Positions 25,090 to 33,867 of a stretch of 64,000 bases of DNA are shown here, piece after piece. Within the stretch, counting starts at the first letter, position 1, and each line of letters starts with the position of its first letter. Made by a program: the position numbers and the translations under genes. This stretch comes from Climacteris rufus (lineage: Eukaryota > Chordata > Aves > Passeriformes > Climacteridae), in contig VZRZ01006181.1 of NCBI GenBank assembly GCA_013398175.1, positions 1,488,676-1,552,675 of the forward strand, given 5' to 3'. The notes under the pieces are model-generated. The model searched no databases. It worked only from the letters and a program-made list of their open reading frames with translations, and was not told the origin of the DNA.

Positions 25090-25505
25090 ATTAAGAGATC
25101 AAGTTTTATGGCTGTGCTAAGTTGTTGTTGGGGTTTCTTTTACCTACTTAGTATTATTTTTCCAGCTCCATCTTGGCACCTACATTTATTTGAAACAAAT
25201 TGCAGGATAATTTGTTTTTCTAATTTTCAAGAAGCGAACTCCTGGTTCCAGGGGGGTCGGTGTTTTGGGCGCCCAGTGCTAGCGATCTGGGACTGCACAC
25301 AGAGATTTGTGCTGTGTGAGGAAATACTTCATTAGACTTGTATTCCACGAAGACACTCTTGCTTCTTAACGCCTATGATTTTAATTAAAACCTGGAAAGT
25401 GAAGAATCCTTGGGTTGTATTAATGTTTTCATTTCCATTAGGACAGGAGAGTTTATAAACACGAGCTGGGTTTATAAATTAGACCTTGTAAGAATATTAT
25501 GTGCA
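25090..25505. promoter_or_regulatory. Enhancer-like AT-rich element with FOX-type sites
   Basis: Several regulatory-looking motifs cluster: a 12-bp palindrome TTTTAATTAAAA (25379-25390), two GTTTATAAA sites 19 bp apart (25451-25460, itself the palindrome GTTTATAAAC, and 25470-25479), plus TAAT cores near 25102, 25206 and 25420. GTTTATAAA-like sequences resemble forkhead or Cdx/Hox sites. The stretch is free of transposons and low-complexity runs. Conservation could not be tested, so the call is inference. Confidence 0.35.
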
Positions 25506-25827
25506 CAGTGCAGCAAAGGCAGACGAGAACGGGAGTGGAGCTGGCCCCATCTGTCTCTTTCCTTGGCTGGCTCTCACTTCCAGTGTCCTCCCCTTGGCAC
25601 AAGCTTTCCTGAGCTGTTCAAAGGTTCCCCCTTGGAGACTAAGCTAATGGCTTCTTCCATTTCTTTCTGTGGATGTTCTCCTCACTCAGCAAAGCAGGAA
25701 GAGAAGCAGATGTTTTAATCAGGGCCTTGCAAAACAACCTGCAAAGGTGACATTGGGTATAGGGATTTTGTGATGAGTTACATGAAAGGGGAAAAAGATT
25801 CTCCTGACCCAGTTCTCATGTGCATGT

Positions 25828-25851
25828 GCACACAGAGATGCACACAGAGAT
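25828..25851 (+). repeat. 12-bp direct repeat, two tandem copies
   Basis: GCACACAGAGAT occurs twice head to tail (25828-25839, 25840-25851). The same core recurs near 25296-25307, about 530 bp upstream, which may be coincidence in CA-rich DNA. Confidence 0.85.
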
Positions 25852-26009
25852 AGTCAGGTCTAAATATGCATCCCACTTACAGTCATCCACATCCAGAGTG
25901 GGAATATGTATCACTGAACATGCAGGGGAATGTGACAGAAGATGCCATCTCCTCCGGAGATGATGTGACAGCTGCACACAGCTGAGCGCTGGCTGCCCGG
26001 GGGTGCAGG

Positions 26010-26051
26010 CAGGCATTGCCCGGCAGGCACTGCCCAGCAGGCACTGCCTGG
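26010..26051 (+). repeat. 14-bp minisatellite, three copies
   Basis: Three tandem units (26010-26023, 26024-26037, 26038-26051) follow the pattern CAGGCAYTGCCYRG. Each unit is itself close to an inverted repeat (GGCA...TGCC), so the array could fold into stacked hairpins. Confidence 0.88.
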
Positions 26052-26194
26052 CACAAACACTGATGCAGGGAACCACAGGCCCCATAAAGCCTGACTGTAC
26101 TCAGCTGTGCAAACTGCACACGGGCCGTCAGTGTGACACCAATGGCAATAACAAGCACTTGTGTGCTGCGTTCTGCTCAAGGACAGGTTTGCAA

Positions 26195-26325
26195 AGACAG
26201 CCACAATTTTATGCAAGGGAAAGCGAAATGTGGATAGATGAAGTGCCCACATTCACACAGTTTGTCAGCAGCAGAGCTGGGAGTAAAATCTGGATCTCAT
26301 GTGTAGGGCTCCTGAGTTTCCATTC
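26195..26325 (-). mobile_element. MIR-type (CORE) SINE remnant, antisense
   Basis: On the plus strand, AAGTGCCCACATTCACACAG (26241-26260), then CAGCAGAGCTGGGAGTAAAATCTGG and a CTCCTGAGTTTCC segment, follow the complement of MIR. In that family the corresponding stretch is a protein-independent tRNA-derived SINE body with an internal pol III promoter. The order and spacing of blocks match, although substitutions are many. MIRs spread in early amniotes and are ancient fossils in birds, where few survive. Confidence 0.6.
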
Positions 26326-27999
26326 ATAATTCCCACAGGGTAAACTTCCCACTTGTAAAATCAGGTAAAATCCTTGGAAATTATTTTTGCTTGGAAGTGT
26401 AATGGTAGGGAAGAGCATGTCTGACCTTTGGCTGTGGTACCTCAGGATGGCTCAAGACTGTCTTGCAGTGGTCATCAGTAGGGTCAGCTCAGGTACACCT
26501 AAACTGTGTGCAATGCAGTGTCACACAGGAATTATATCTGAGCTAATCCATTCAAGCAATGTGTGGTGTAGCCCACACCCTGTTAATAGGAGGTGGAGGA
26601 GGGGTATACAAAGTCTGGCATCTCTCTTCAGTATGCAGGAGGATGGACCCTGTGCTAAAACCATGCAGCCCCCCCAAAGGATCTGCAGGAATGAGCCTGA
26701 AGGCATTTTGTGTGGGCACCTGTGCATTGGTGTACATGTTTTGGCTCTGCAGTCTAAACCACGTGAGTGGAGTAGGCCATTCCTTCTGCCCTTGATGACA
26801 TGGGTTTAGCACCAAAACTGCTGAGCTGTCTGAGCTGGTTTGCGTGGTAGCACCTGGGATTCAGAAACAGCTCAGTTTCCATCCAATGGCTGAGGTGGCA
26901 CAGGAGGTGTAGGAAGTTGGGAAGAGAACTCCTGGGCATGCCTGCCTCTCCCCATCTCCCCCACAGTATGACTGGGTGTTTTGACATGAGGGTGCTGTTC
27001 AGGAGAAAGGAGGGAGGCGTACTCACTGTCAGCCTCTGTCTCCTTGAGCCCAGTAGGGCTGTTATTGAGATATCCTTCCAAGCAGCTTAAATAGAAACGT
27101 CTGGTGACAAAATGAAAACAAATGGGGAAGCCGGTGAGACTGGCTGGTGGGGGTTTCTTTCCCTAGTGCTGCCAGCCCCTGAGGGAGAGGAGGGGCTTGC
27201 TGGCACTTCCAATCCAGATAATGCATCTGAGTTAGTGGAAGGGGCAGTGGCAGGGGAGGAGGAGGGAGGGGATAGCTTCCTGGGCCATTTCTCAGGCTCT
27301 TAAAACACTGCAGAACCCACTAGAGGCCATTATTTAGACTGCCTGGCAACATGGGCGCTCACCCTCTGTTGAGACTTGGAGGCCATCCCTGTAGAAAGAG
27401 GGGAGACCAGAGGTCCCTCAATCAGGGTGATGCCAGGAGCCTCCCCCTTGATAGCACTGCAGCTCCTCTGCTGCCCCTGCTGCCACTGCTTAGGTTCAAG
27501 GGGACACCCATGGTAGTTCGGAAACATTGGCTGCCTTTTTTAAAAACCTTTTTGCTTTCTGTCTTTCGCTTTCCTTCCCTGTATTTCTGCAGGAAAGTGC
27601 TGGTCTCCTCATTTACAAAACAACCTTTATTTAATCCCCTTACTTACCTAGTCCTTCTCACCTCCATGTGTCCCAATCCTCTTCTTAGAGAAGGGGTTTA
27701 AAAGGTGATGGCTATTCATCAGGAATGATCTAGCCAGGCAAAAGTCCTGCTCACCCCAGAACCTGCTTAGGGAGGTAGTAAATCATTGGCATGGCATAAG
27801 CCCTTGGGCTGAGCAAGAAGGGCTGGATGTGAAGGGTGTCAGGCAGTCTGAAAACCTTCTGAGAACATGGCACAGTGCTGCTCCAAGGGGCTCTTGCAGA
27901 GACTTCAGGTTTTCATTGAGTGGGTGTGAGTGGGGTGGGAGGGGAGAAGGGGAGTGGGAGTTGCACAGAAATGCCGTGGTAACACTGCACGCTAATGGC
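26326..27999. other. Unique non-coding DNA
   Basis: No gene recognised. Several overlapping frames (up to 140 codons at 26387-26809) lie on both strands without domains. A G+C-richer patch at 27110-27300 is purine-rich. Confidence 0.55.
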
Positions 28000-28095
28000 A
28001 ACACTTCTCCAAGAAATTTCTCTTGAGAGTTCCTCATTATGCAAACAAGTCTGGCAAATGATAATGCCTCCTGTACTTCCAAGGATTAATGTATG
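28000..28095. promoter_or_regulatory. Possible octamer/homeodomain regulatory element
   Basis: ATTATGCAAAC (28036-28046) contains a near-octamer POU site, and it is followed by GATAATG and GGATTAATG (Otx/Pitx-like GGATTA) within 50 bp. The stretch is unique sequence. The functional assignment is inference. Confidence 0.27.
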
Positions 28096-30791
28096 TAAAT
28101 GGCAGAGCTGCTGCTCGTTCCCAAAAACAACACTTACTTTCCCACACTGGAGCCAGTGCCTGGGCCAAGGGCACTAAGTCTCGGGTACAGGCAGACTGTT
28201 CTTTCCACCCCTCTTTCATACTGGCTGGCCCCTGAATTTTCTAAGATCACTGGACTAAATGCTTCTTTTCTTGAAACATGCATCCACAGTGAGTGCCGCA
28301 TCGTGGCCTTCCATGTATGTGGGGTCAGTATATGTCACCTGCAGCCTGCTGAGGATACTGTCATGTGTGCTGGTGATCTGCCACAGAAACCAGCAGAGTA
28401 GATCCTGGTTTTTGGGGATTTGATCCAGGCAATATATTGCTTTATAACATTGCTAGAATGCAGGGGTGTAGATGGAGAGTGTGGCTGACTTCTTAGTTAC
28501 AGGCTTCAATTTGATGTGGAAAAGGAGTTGCTTGTTAATATAATCTGAAAGTAATTTTGTCACCTTTGTGAAATGCACCTTTGGTACATTTTAGGTCTTT
28601 TTTATTTGGAGTAATGTGGTTAACAGAGACAGAAAACCACAGAAAAATCAGGTTGTGTTTTTTTTGAAAGTAATCTAGGTCAGGTCAATCTGAGTTAGCT
28701 GAGCCTGAGGCTGACATCACCAAGTTTATCTTGTGGTAAAACCAAAGCATGCTATCAGTGTGATATTTTTCCACTTGAGATAACTTCTGACAGTTGCCAT
28801 GAGGTTAAAAATGCATTTTTTCCCTTTTATTTTTTTTAAAATTTTTACGGTAGGTTCTGCCTACAACTTTCATTTGCTTTACTGTGCATGCATAGCAGAG
28901 TCCCATCACGACTGGCACTGGTACCCAGCACCCTCAGCAGCAGCAAGGCAGGGCAGTGCTGACTTCCAACATCCATGACTTAGCTGCCATGTCTTGGAGG
29001 GGCTCTGACTGACATCTTCCCTTACCACCAAATAACTGCAAATGAACTAAGTGATTTCTGATTGCTAAAACTGGTGTGTGCAGCCAGGCATATCTCAACT
29101 AAAGATCATTCGCTCAAAACACAGGTGAGCTGCTTTGCCAAGCACCCAAAGACAGGTGAAGCTAAAGTAGCTTTGGAATTTTTTAGTGCAAAACCTGTTT
29201 CTCTACATTTTTCTTTTTCCTTCCTGTTGTTATTAATCAAATGAAAGTGGAGGATTTTGAGTCAAGTTTTGATCCAAGCAAAATCATACTCATTTTTAGT
29301 AGGTTCAAACTTTTTATTTCTAATTAGTTCCAAAAAGCATGAAGCTAATTTTATTTTCCTGGGGTGAACTGTCACTTTCACCCTCTTCTCTAGTCAGCTT
29401 AACTTGAAGAGCAGAATGGTACATGATGGTGGTTCCCTTCTGACAAAGCAGAGTTAAATCATGGGAGATATGATCTACATAGCACAGCCTGTAGCAAAGA
29501 ACAGAGGCGTTTAACCTTCCTCAGGCTTTTATAAGACAAAAGAAAAATGCATTTTAATGCTAAAACAGCTTGAAATTGAGCAGTTTGGGGCATTTCAAGA
29601 AATAAGACTGAAGGGCGGGATGATAGGAATTTTAAGATTGTTTCTCTCTTTCAGACACAGGAGGAAAACGTTATAAAATTTATGTGAATAATTTTGAAAT
29701 TTGCTTGTGCTGTGAGGGTTAGCTGTGATATTGGTGTCATTTTGCTTTCACATGAGAGCTGACTTGTTAGGGAAATGCTTTACTTTACTTTACTTTGGCC
29801 ATCCAAACCAAAGCATGCCAAATGACATGCTTGTAAAAGAGGGTGGTGGTTGCTCTCAGCCTTAAGGGAAGCCCAGCCTGGGACATGCATGGTGACCCCT
29901 TTGCAACCTGCTTGCCCTGGCTTGCCAACCCTGCGCAGGAGCAAACACAGAGGCTGCATTGTCTATTTGGACCTGGGATGAGAAGCAGAGTGTATTGCCT
30001 TGTATCCTGAGAACCTTGCAGAAATGGATGTTTTACATCCAGATGCCAGTTTCTGTTTTGTGCTTTGGATACAAGCTGCAGATTTCTGACAACTGGGGGG
30101 GAGGAAGGCATGTGTGTGGAGCAGGGAGCTGAAAGTTGGAAGCTAGATTTGGAAAACCCTAACCTGCTTTTTTGCTCATGGGATTGTGAAAGCACACAGA
30201 GATTGCAATTCTTCTCCAGCTCTGAAGAATTCTGTTGATATATGCTCCACATTATGATCATATATAAAGACCGATAAGGCATCTTTGAAAGAAAATCAGA
30301 GGGGAACATGTTGCTGTGCGTGCTAAAGTAGCAGAAGTGTGAATGTCACGTTCAAACCTTACATTTTGATATACGGCCATAACAAAGGGGGTGACAGGTC
30401 TGTCTGTATAAAGAACACCAGAAAATCTACTGCCTAATGATTTTTTTTAAAGAGAATATAAATCAAAATTGAGAAACTCAGAAGGCTTTTACACCTACTT
30501 AGTAGATTCTGTGTGCATGGAATATCTGCTGCTATAAAACCCTACAGTACTCTGTCTTTGAAAGTTGGCTGGGAACTAATAACACCTTATCAGGGTTTTG
30601 CATGCTATAGCCCTAAGGTTTACCTTTGTAGTGCCTTTTGAAAAAAGGTCCTGCCGCACAGAGCTCCAGTCTGCGCTCCAGCTAAAGGTGAAAAGGGGAT
30701 GTGGGAAAGGGAAGTAATAAGATTATACCTAATTGCTTTAGCATCCACTTAACTATTTTATATATGTGTCTTAGAACAAATGTTTGTGCAC
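28096..30791. other. Unique non-coding DNA
   Basis: No recognised gene or transposon. A minus-strand frame of 174 codons (29785-30309) has no domain. (TTTAC)n-like sequence occurs briefly near 29779-29796. Confidence 0.55.
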
Positions 30792-30876
30792 TGTCTAGAC
30801 TGGTGTTTACAAATGTGTTAGCTAACTCTGGCTAATTGGGGAGCAATTAATGTGAGCTAAAATGGTAGTCTAGACA
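30792..30876. mobile_element. MITE-like element with 10-bp terminal inverted repeats
   Basis: TGTCTAGACT (30792-30801) and its exact complement AGTCTAGACA (30867-30876) bound an 85-bp segment. The interior holds the 10-bp palindrome GTTAGCTAAC (30817-30826) and several AGCTAA/CTAATT motifs on both strands, so it can fold on itself. Small non-autonomous DNA transposons with TCTAGAC-like ends and a GTTAGC interior are familiar from reptile genomes, which supports the idea of an old MITE. No target-site duplication was confirmed and no transposase is encoded. Confidence 0.45.
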
Positions 30877-30914
30877 AAGCCGGAGTGTGCCTTCCCTCTT
30901 CCCGTTGATACCAA

Positions 30915-31055
30915 GCCTGCTGGAGCTCAGTAAGTGCTTGGACAACATACTCAGGCACATGGTGTGATTTCTTTAGGGTTGTCCTGTGCAGGACCAAGAG
31001 CTGGACTTAATGATCCCTGTGGTTCCCTTTCAACTCAGAATATTCTATGATTGCA
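30915..31055 (+). mobile_element. CR1 LINE 3' end fragment
   Basis: The segment reads through standard CR1 3' blocks in order: CTGGAGCTCAGTAAGTGCTTGGACAAC, CTCAGGCACATGGTGTGATTTCTT, TTGTCCTGTGCAGGACCAAGAGCTGGACTTAATGATCCCTG, and TTCAACTCAGAATATTCTATGATTGC. The final ATTCTATGATT is the terminal repeat. Only about 140 bp remain. It belongs to a different subfamily from the two CR1 copies near 16 kb. Confidence 0.93.
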
Positions 31056-31161
31056 TTTCCTACTGGGGAGGGGAGACTTGAATTGCAGCATAAAGGGGCA
31101 TGCTGCTCCCTGTAAGGGAAGGGGAAAAGCAGAAAAGAAGGGACCTAGAGCTCTCTGGGTA

Positions 31162-31198
31162 GTGTGCCAGCTGTGCCAGCACTGTGCCAGCTGTGCCG
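31162..31198 (+). repeat. Short GTGCCAGC repeat
   Basis: Four degenerate units of about 9 bp (GTGCCAGCT / GTGCCAGCAC) lie in tandem. The array is too short to say more. Confidence 0.7.
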
Positions 31199-31379
31199 AA
31201 ATCACACTTCTGCGGGAGTGCTGCTGGCGATTTCCCTTGCTCAGACATGGCAAGCTTCACCTGAACTGTTCCTCCGGACCTCAGACCTTCTGCAGGCTTC
31301 AGCCTTCCTCTTGCTTCTCCCGGGTCTGCACTGTGCCTGCCAGAGCCTGGTTTAGCCCTTCTGTCTGCCACCCCTCGTG

Positions 31380-32090
31380 CCCCATCCAAAGGAAGAAACT
31401 GGTCCCAGTTACACTAAGGTGATGCCTTCCCTCACCTAAACATAGCTCCCTCTCCAATGGCAAGTGTGCTTTTGCTCTGCATTGGCTGGGGAACCCTGTG
31501 CGGGCCGGGCACAGCAGCAGCCCCTCCCCGGGAAGCGGCTGTGAGAGAGCTCTTGGGCCGAGCCCTGGGAGGGTCTCAGGTGTCATTAGGGAGGCAGGGC
31601 ACGCCGCCTCTTTCCGGCTCCTTTTCCTCTCCCTCAGCCATGCTTGAGAGTGTTCGACTCTGCTGTGACATCAGAGCCAGCACTGGCTGGGAGCAGAATG
31701 CCAGGGCAGGTGCTGTGATGTCACCCCTGTTGCCAGCCCCCATGGGCTATGCCACCGCTGCACAGCCTGTGCTGTTCGTGCCCAGAACGGGATGGTTGCC
31801 AGAGGCAGAGCTGGGTGAGCTCTCAGCAGAGCTGCTTTCCCTGGCAGCATCCTCAGCACCTGGGGGTGCCCCCAGCCTGCCCTCCCAGGGACCTGCAGAG
31901 GCAACCTGCCCTTTGGTGTCTGTTGGATGGACAAGGTACATGCCAGGATTTCGGGAGGGCTGTTGTGCTGCGTGGAAGCACCACGCTGGAGTGGGAGGAG
32001 GAATACCAACTCACAGCCTTCCACTCAGACCCATTGTGAATGTTGTCTTTAGAGCAGGTTTCCCTGTGGGAAAATAAAGGGAAATTGCCC
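31380..32090 (+). other. G+C-rich block with a 206-codon open frame
   Basis: The frame at 31457-32077 begins MASVLLLCIGWGTLCG, which looks superficially like a signal peptide, and continues as Ala/Gly/Pro/Ser-rich sequence without a domain I know. Local CpG enrichment at 31495-31620 suggests partly unmethylated DNA. Frames of this length arise by chance in G+C-rich DNA because stop codons are AT-rich, and overlapping frames exist on both strands here. I regard coding as unlikely. Confidence 0.3.
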
Positions 32091-32097
32091 AGGCTGA

Positions 32098-32122
32098 GCA
32101 GCAGCTGCTGCTTTTATAAAAG
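32098..32122 (+). promoter_or_regulatory. TATA box next to a palindromic E-box
   Basis: GCAGCAGCTGCTGC (32098-32111) is a perfect 14-bp palindrome centred on the E-box CAGCTG. It is followed directly by TATAAAAG (32115-32122), a textbook TATA box. A start near 32145-32155 would be expected. No coding exon follows that I recognise, so it would drive a non-coding transcript if it is real. Confidence 0.3.
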
Positions 32123-32640
32123 TGCTGTGCCTGGTTTCCCTGGCCCCTTCAGCTTCTGTGCTTTTTTTGGTGGTTGAGTGCTTTGGGGATTATGCCTCGA
32201 AAGCAGAGTTTGGGCCAGGACCTGGGCTCAGCCAGAGTGCCAGAGCACTTGGCAGGCCTGCTCAGCCATGCTGTGGGATGTGCCCTTGAGGAGCTTTTTG
32301 GAGGTGGGCATGTGCTGAGCTATCATGGAAGTGTGTTACAGGTGTGTACCAGGAGAGGACTTGTATTGTGGGCTCTTGGCTTTCTTTTTTTCCTCTCAGT
32401 ACTTGTCGCAAACCACAGCAATAAGACTTGTTCTTCCACAGCAGGGTGGGAGTAATCCCCCAAATAAACTGGGCCTTCCTGGGACTATGGGCAGGGAAAT
32501 CTTGGTCAAGGACAGAGCAAGAGGAGACAAATCCTATGTGAAAAGGATTTATGAGCACAGACACAAACATTGCTTGTTCTCTTTCCTATTGTGTACACAC
32601 GTCTGGAAGTTAAACCCATGAGCTAATTGCAAAGCCACAT
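32123..32640. other. Unique non-coding DNA
   Basis: No recognised gene. Frames up to about 100 codons overlap on both strands. Confidence 0.5.
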
Positions 32641-32648
32641 GCACACAT

Positions 32649-32670
32649 TATATATATATAAATAATAATA
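32649..32670 (+). repeat. (TA)6 followed by (AAT)3
   Basis: A short compound AT microsatellite. Confidence 0.85.
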
Positions 32671-32749
32671 AACCTCCCATTCATTATGTACCCTGGAGTG
32701 TCTAACCTGCATTGCATCCAGTAATTCATTTGCTTGGGAATCAATCCAA

Positions 32750-32870
32750 TATTAGAATAGCAAAAGTGAAAGGTTGGAAGAGATCTCAGGAGTCCATTTT
32801 CTTCCTTGCAGACAGGATCAAAAATAACCAATTCCAAATTCAGGATGTGCTTCAAATAGTCATACATGTG
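32750..32870 (-). mobile_element. Possible antisense CR1 3' remnant
   Basis: TTAGAATAGCAAAAGTGAAAGGTTGGAAGAGATCTC resembles the complement of the CR1 terminus, which commonly reads AGGTTGGAAGAGACCTC after ATAGAATC-type repeats. Similarity beyond the first 60 bp is weak. Confidence 0.45.
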
Positions 32871-33128
32871 CAGAAAAGGGTCAGATTTCCCCTGCCAAAT
32901 TAATGCACACTTCTTTTTAATGTGTATTTTTCTCAAAAAGTTTCCTAGAAACATTTAGTTCTGAGATAAATTTTTTTCTGGTGTGCCAGCACATACTGGA
33001 AGCTAATAATCATGGAGATTTTCTCATGTGGAAAGGGAGACTGACAGTCCCCTACTGGGGCATGCAGTATTCACTTCTGGGTCCTGGATTATCATATTCT
33101 GATTAAAGCTTCTGTATGCATAAAAATG

Positions 33129-33204
33129 TTAAAACATTTTGGAAATGTTTTAATGTTCCAACATATTTTAGCATTCCAAAACTTGGAACGTTTTGGAAAT
33201 GTTT
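33129..33204. repeat. Two adjacent hairpins with a shared direct repeat
   Basis: TTAAAACATTT (33129-33139) pairs exactly with 33143-33153 around a 3-base loop, and TTCCAAAAC (33174-33182) pairs exactly with 33190-33198 around a 7-base loop. The 14-mer TTTTGGAAATGTTT occurs at 33137-33150 and again at 33191-33204. Combined direct and inverted repetition suggests an old duplicated palindromic unit or a degenerate small DNA transposon. Confidence 0.75.
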
Positions 33205-33830
33205 AACATGCACTCATTTTGAGTCTTTCTATCCTCCATATGTCTTTTGAAGAATATTTGCAGTCCCTGCAAGTTTTTGGAATCATTAACAAATGGTTTT
33301 ATCAAGGTCTCTTTAAATTTAGGGGGAATCCTCTCACTGATGCAACAATTTTTGCCAAAGATCCTGGTTTTTTTTTTGGTGGAAGACAACATGAAGTATG
33401 AGATGTTGGTAATGACTGGGAATAATTAGGAAGGCATGGAAAGCAGGACTTTTTTCTGCATTTGGGAGTTTTTCAAGAGAAATCTGCATATTGTCAGGAG
33501 AGCTGTAGTAATGCTGGTTGCAGGTACAGTCATTCTGAAGGCAGTATCAGCTGTCAAACTGACTGTTGCAGTCCAATATGATGCAAGTCTGGAATTGTGC
33601 TCTTGACATGGGTAACAGACATCCAGTGTGTTCACCTCTACTGCTCATTTAAGTTCACTGCTTTAAGGTGTTCATGTTTTAAAGCACTTGTCAGCTCTAA
33701 CAGAGGCAACTTTGAAAACTAAACTGGTTTCCTAGGAAAGTAGTGTGTTTTATTCTAGTCAAGTAAGTTTTGTATTGCCTATTGTAAAATTGGAAACAGT
33801 TATTAACACAATGCAGCTGTACTTTGCATC
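33205..33830. other. Unique non-coding DNA
   Basis: No recognisable feature apart from a T8-10 run near 33365-33378. Confidence 0.5.
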
Positions 33831-33862
33831 TGTCAGTAGTTTTAGCTGTCAGTAGTTTTAGC
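33831..33862 (+). repeat. 16-bp tandem duplication
   Basis: TGTCAGTAGTTTTAGC is present twice without a mismatch (33831-33846, 33847-33862), and a third copy starts (TGTCA). This is a recent replication-slippage duplication. Confidence 0.92.
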
Positions 33863-33867
33863 TGTCA

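Noticed and set aside
29785..30309. 174-codon minus-strand frame as a possible gene
   Set aside because: No domain, no splice or promoter context, and composition like the surrounding DNA.
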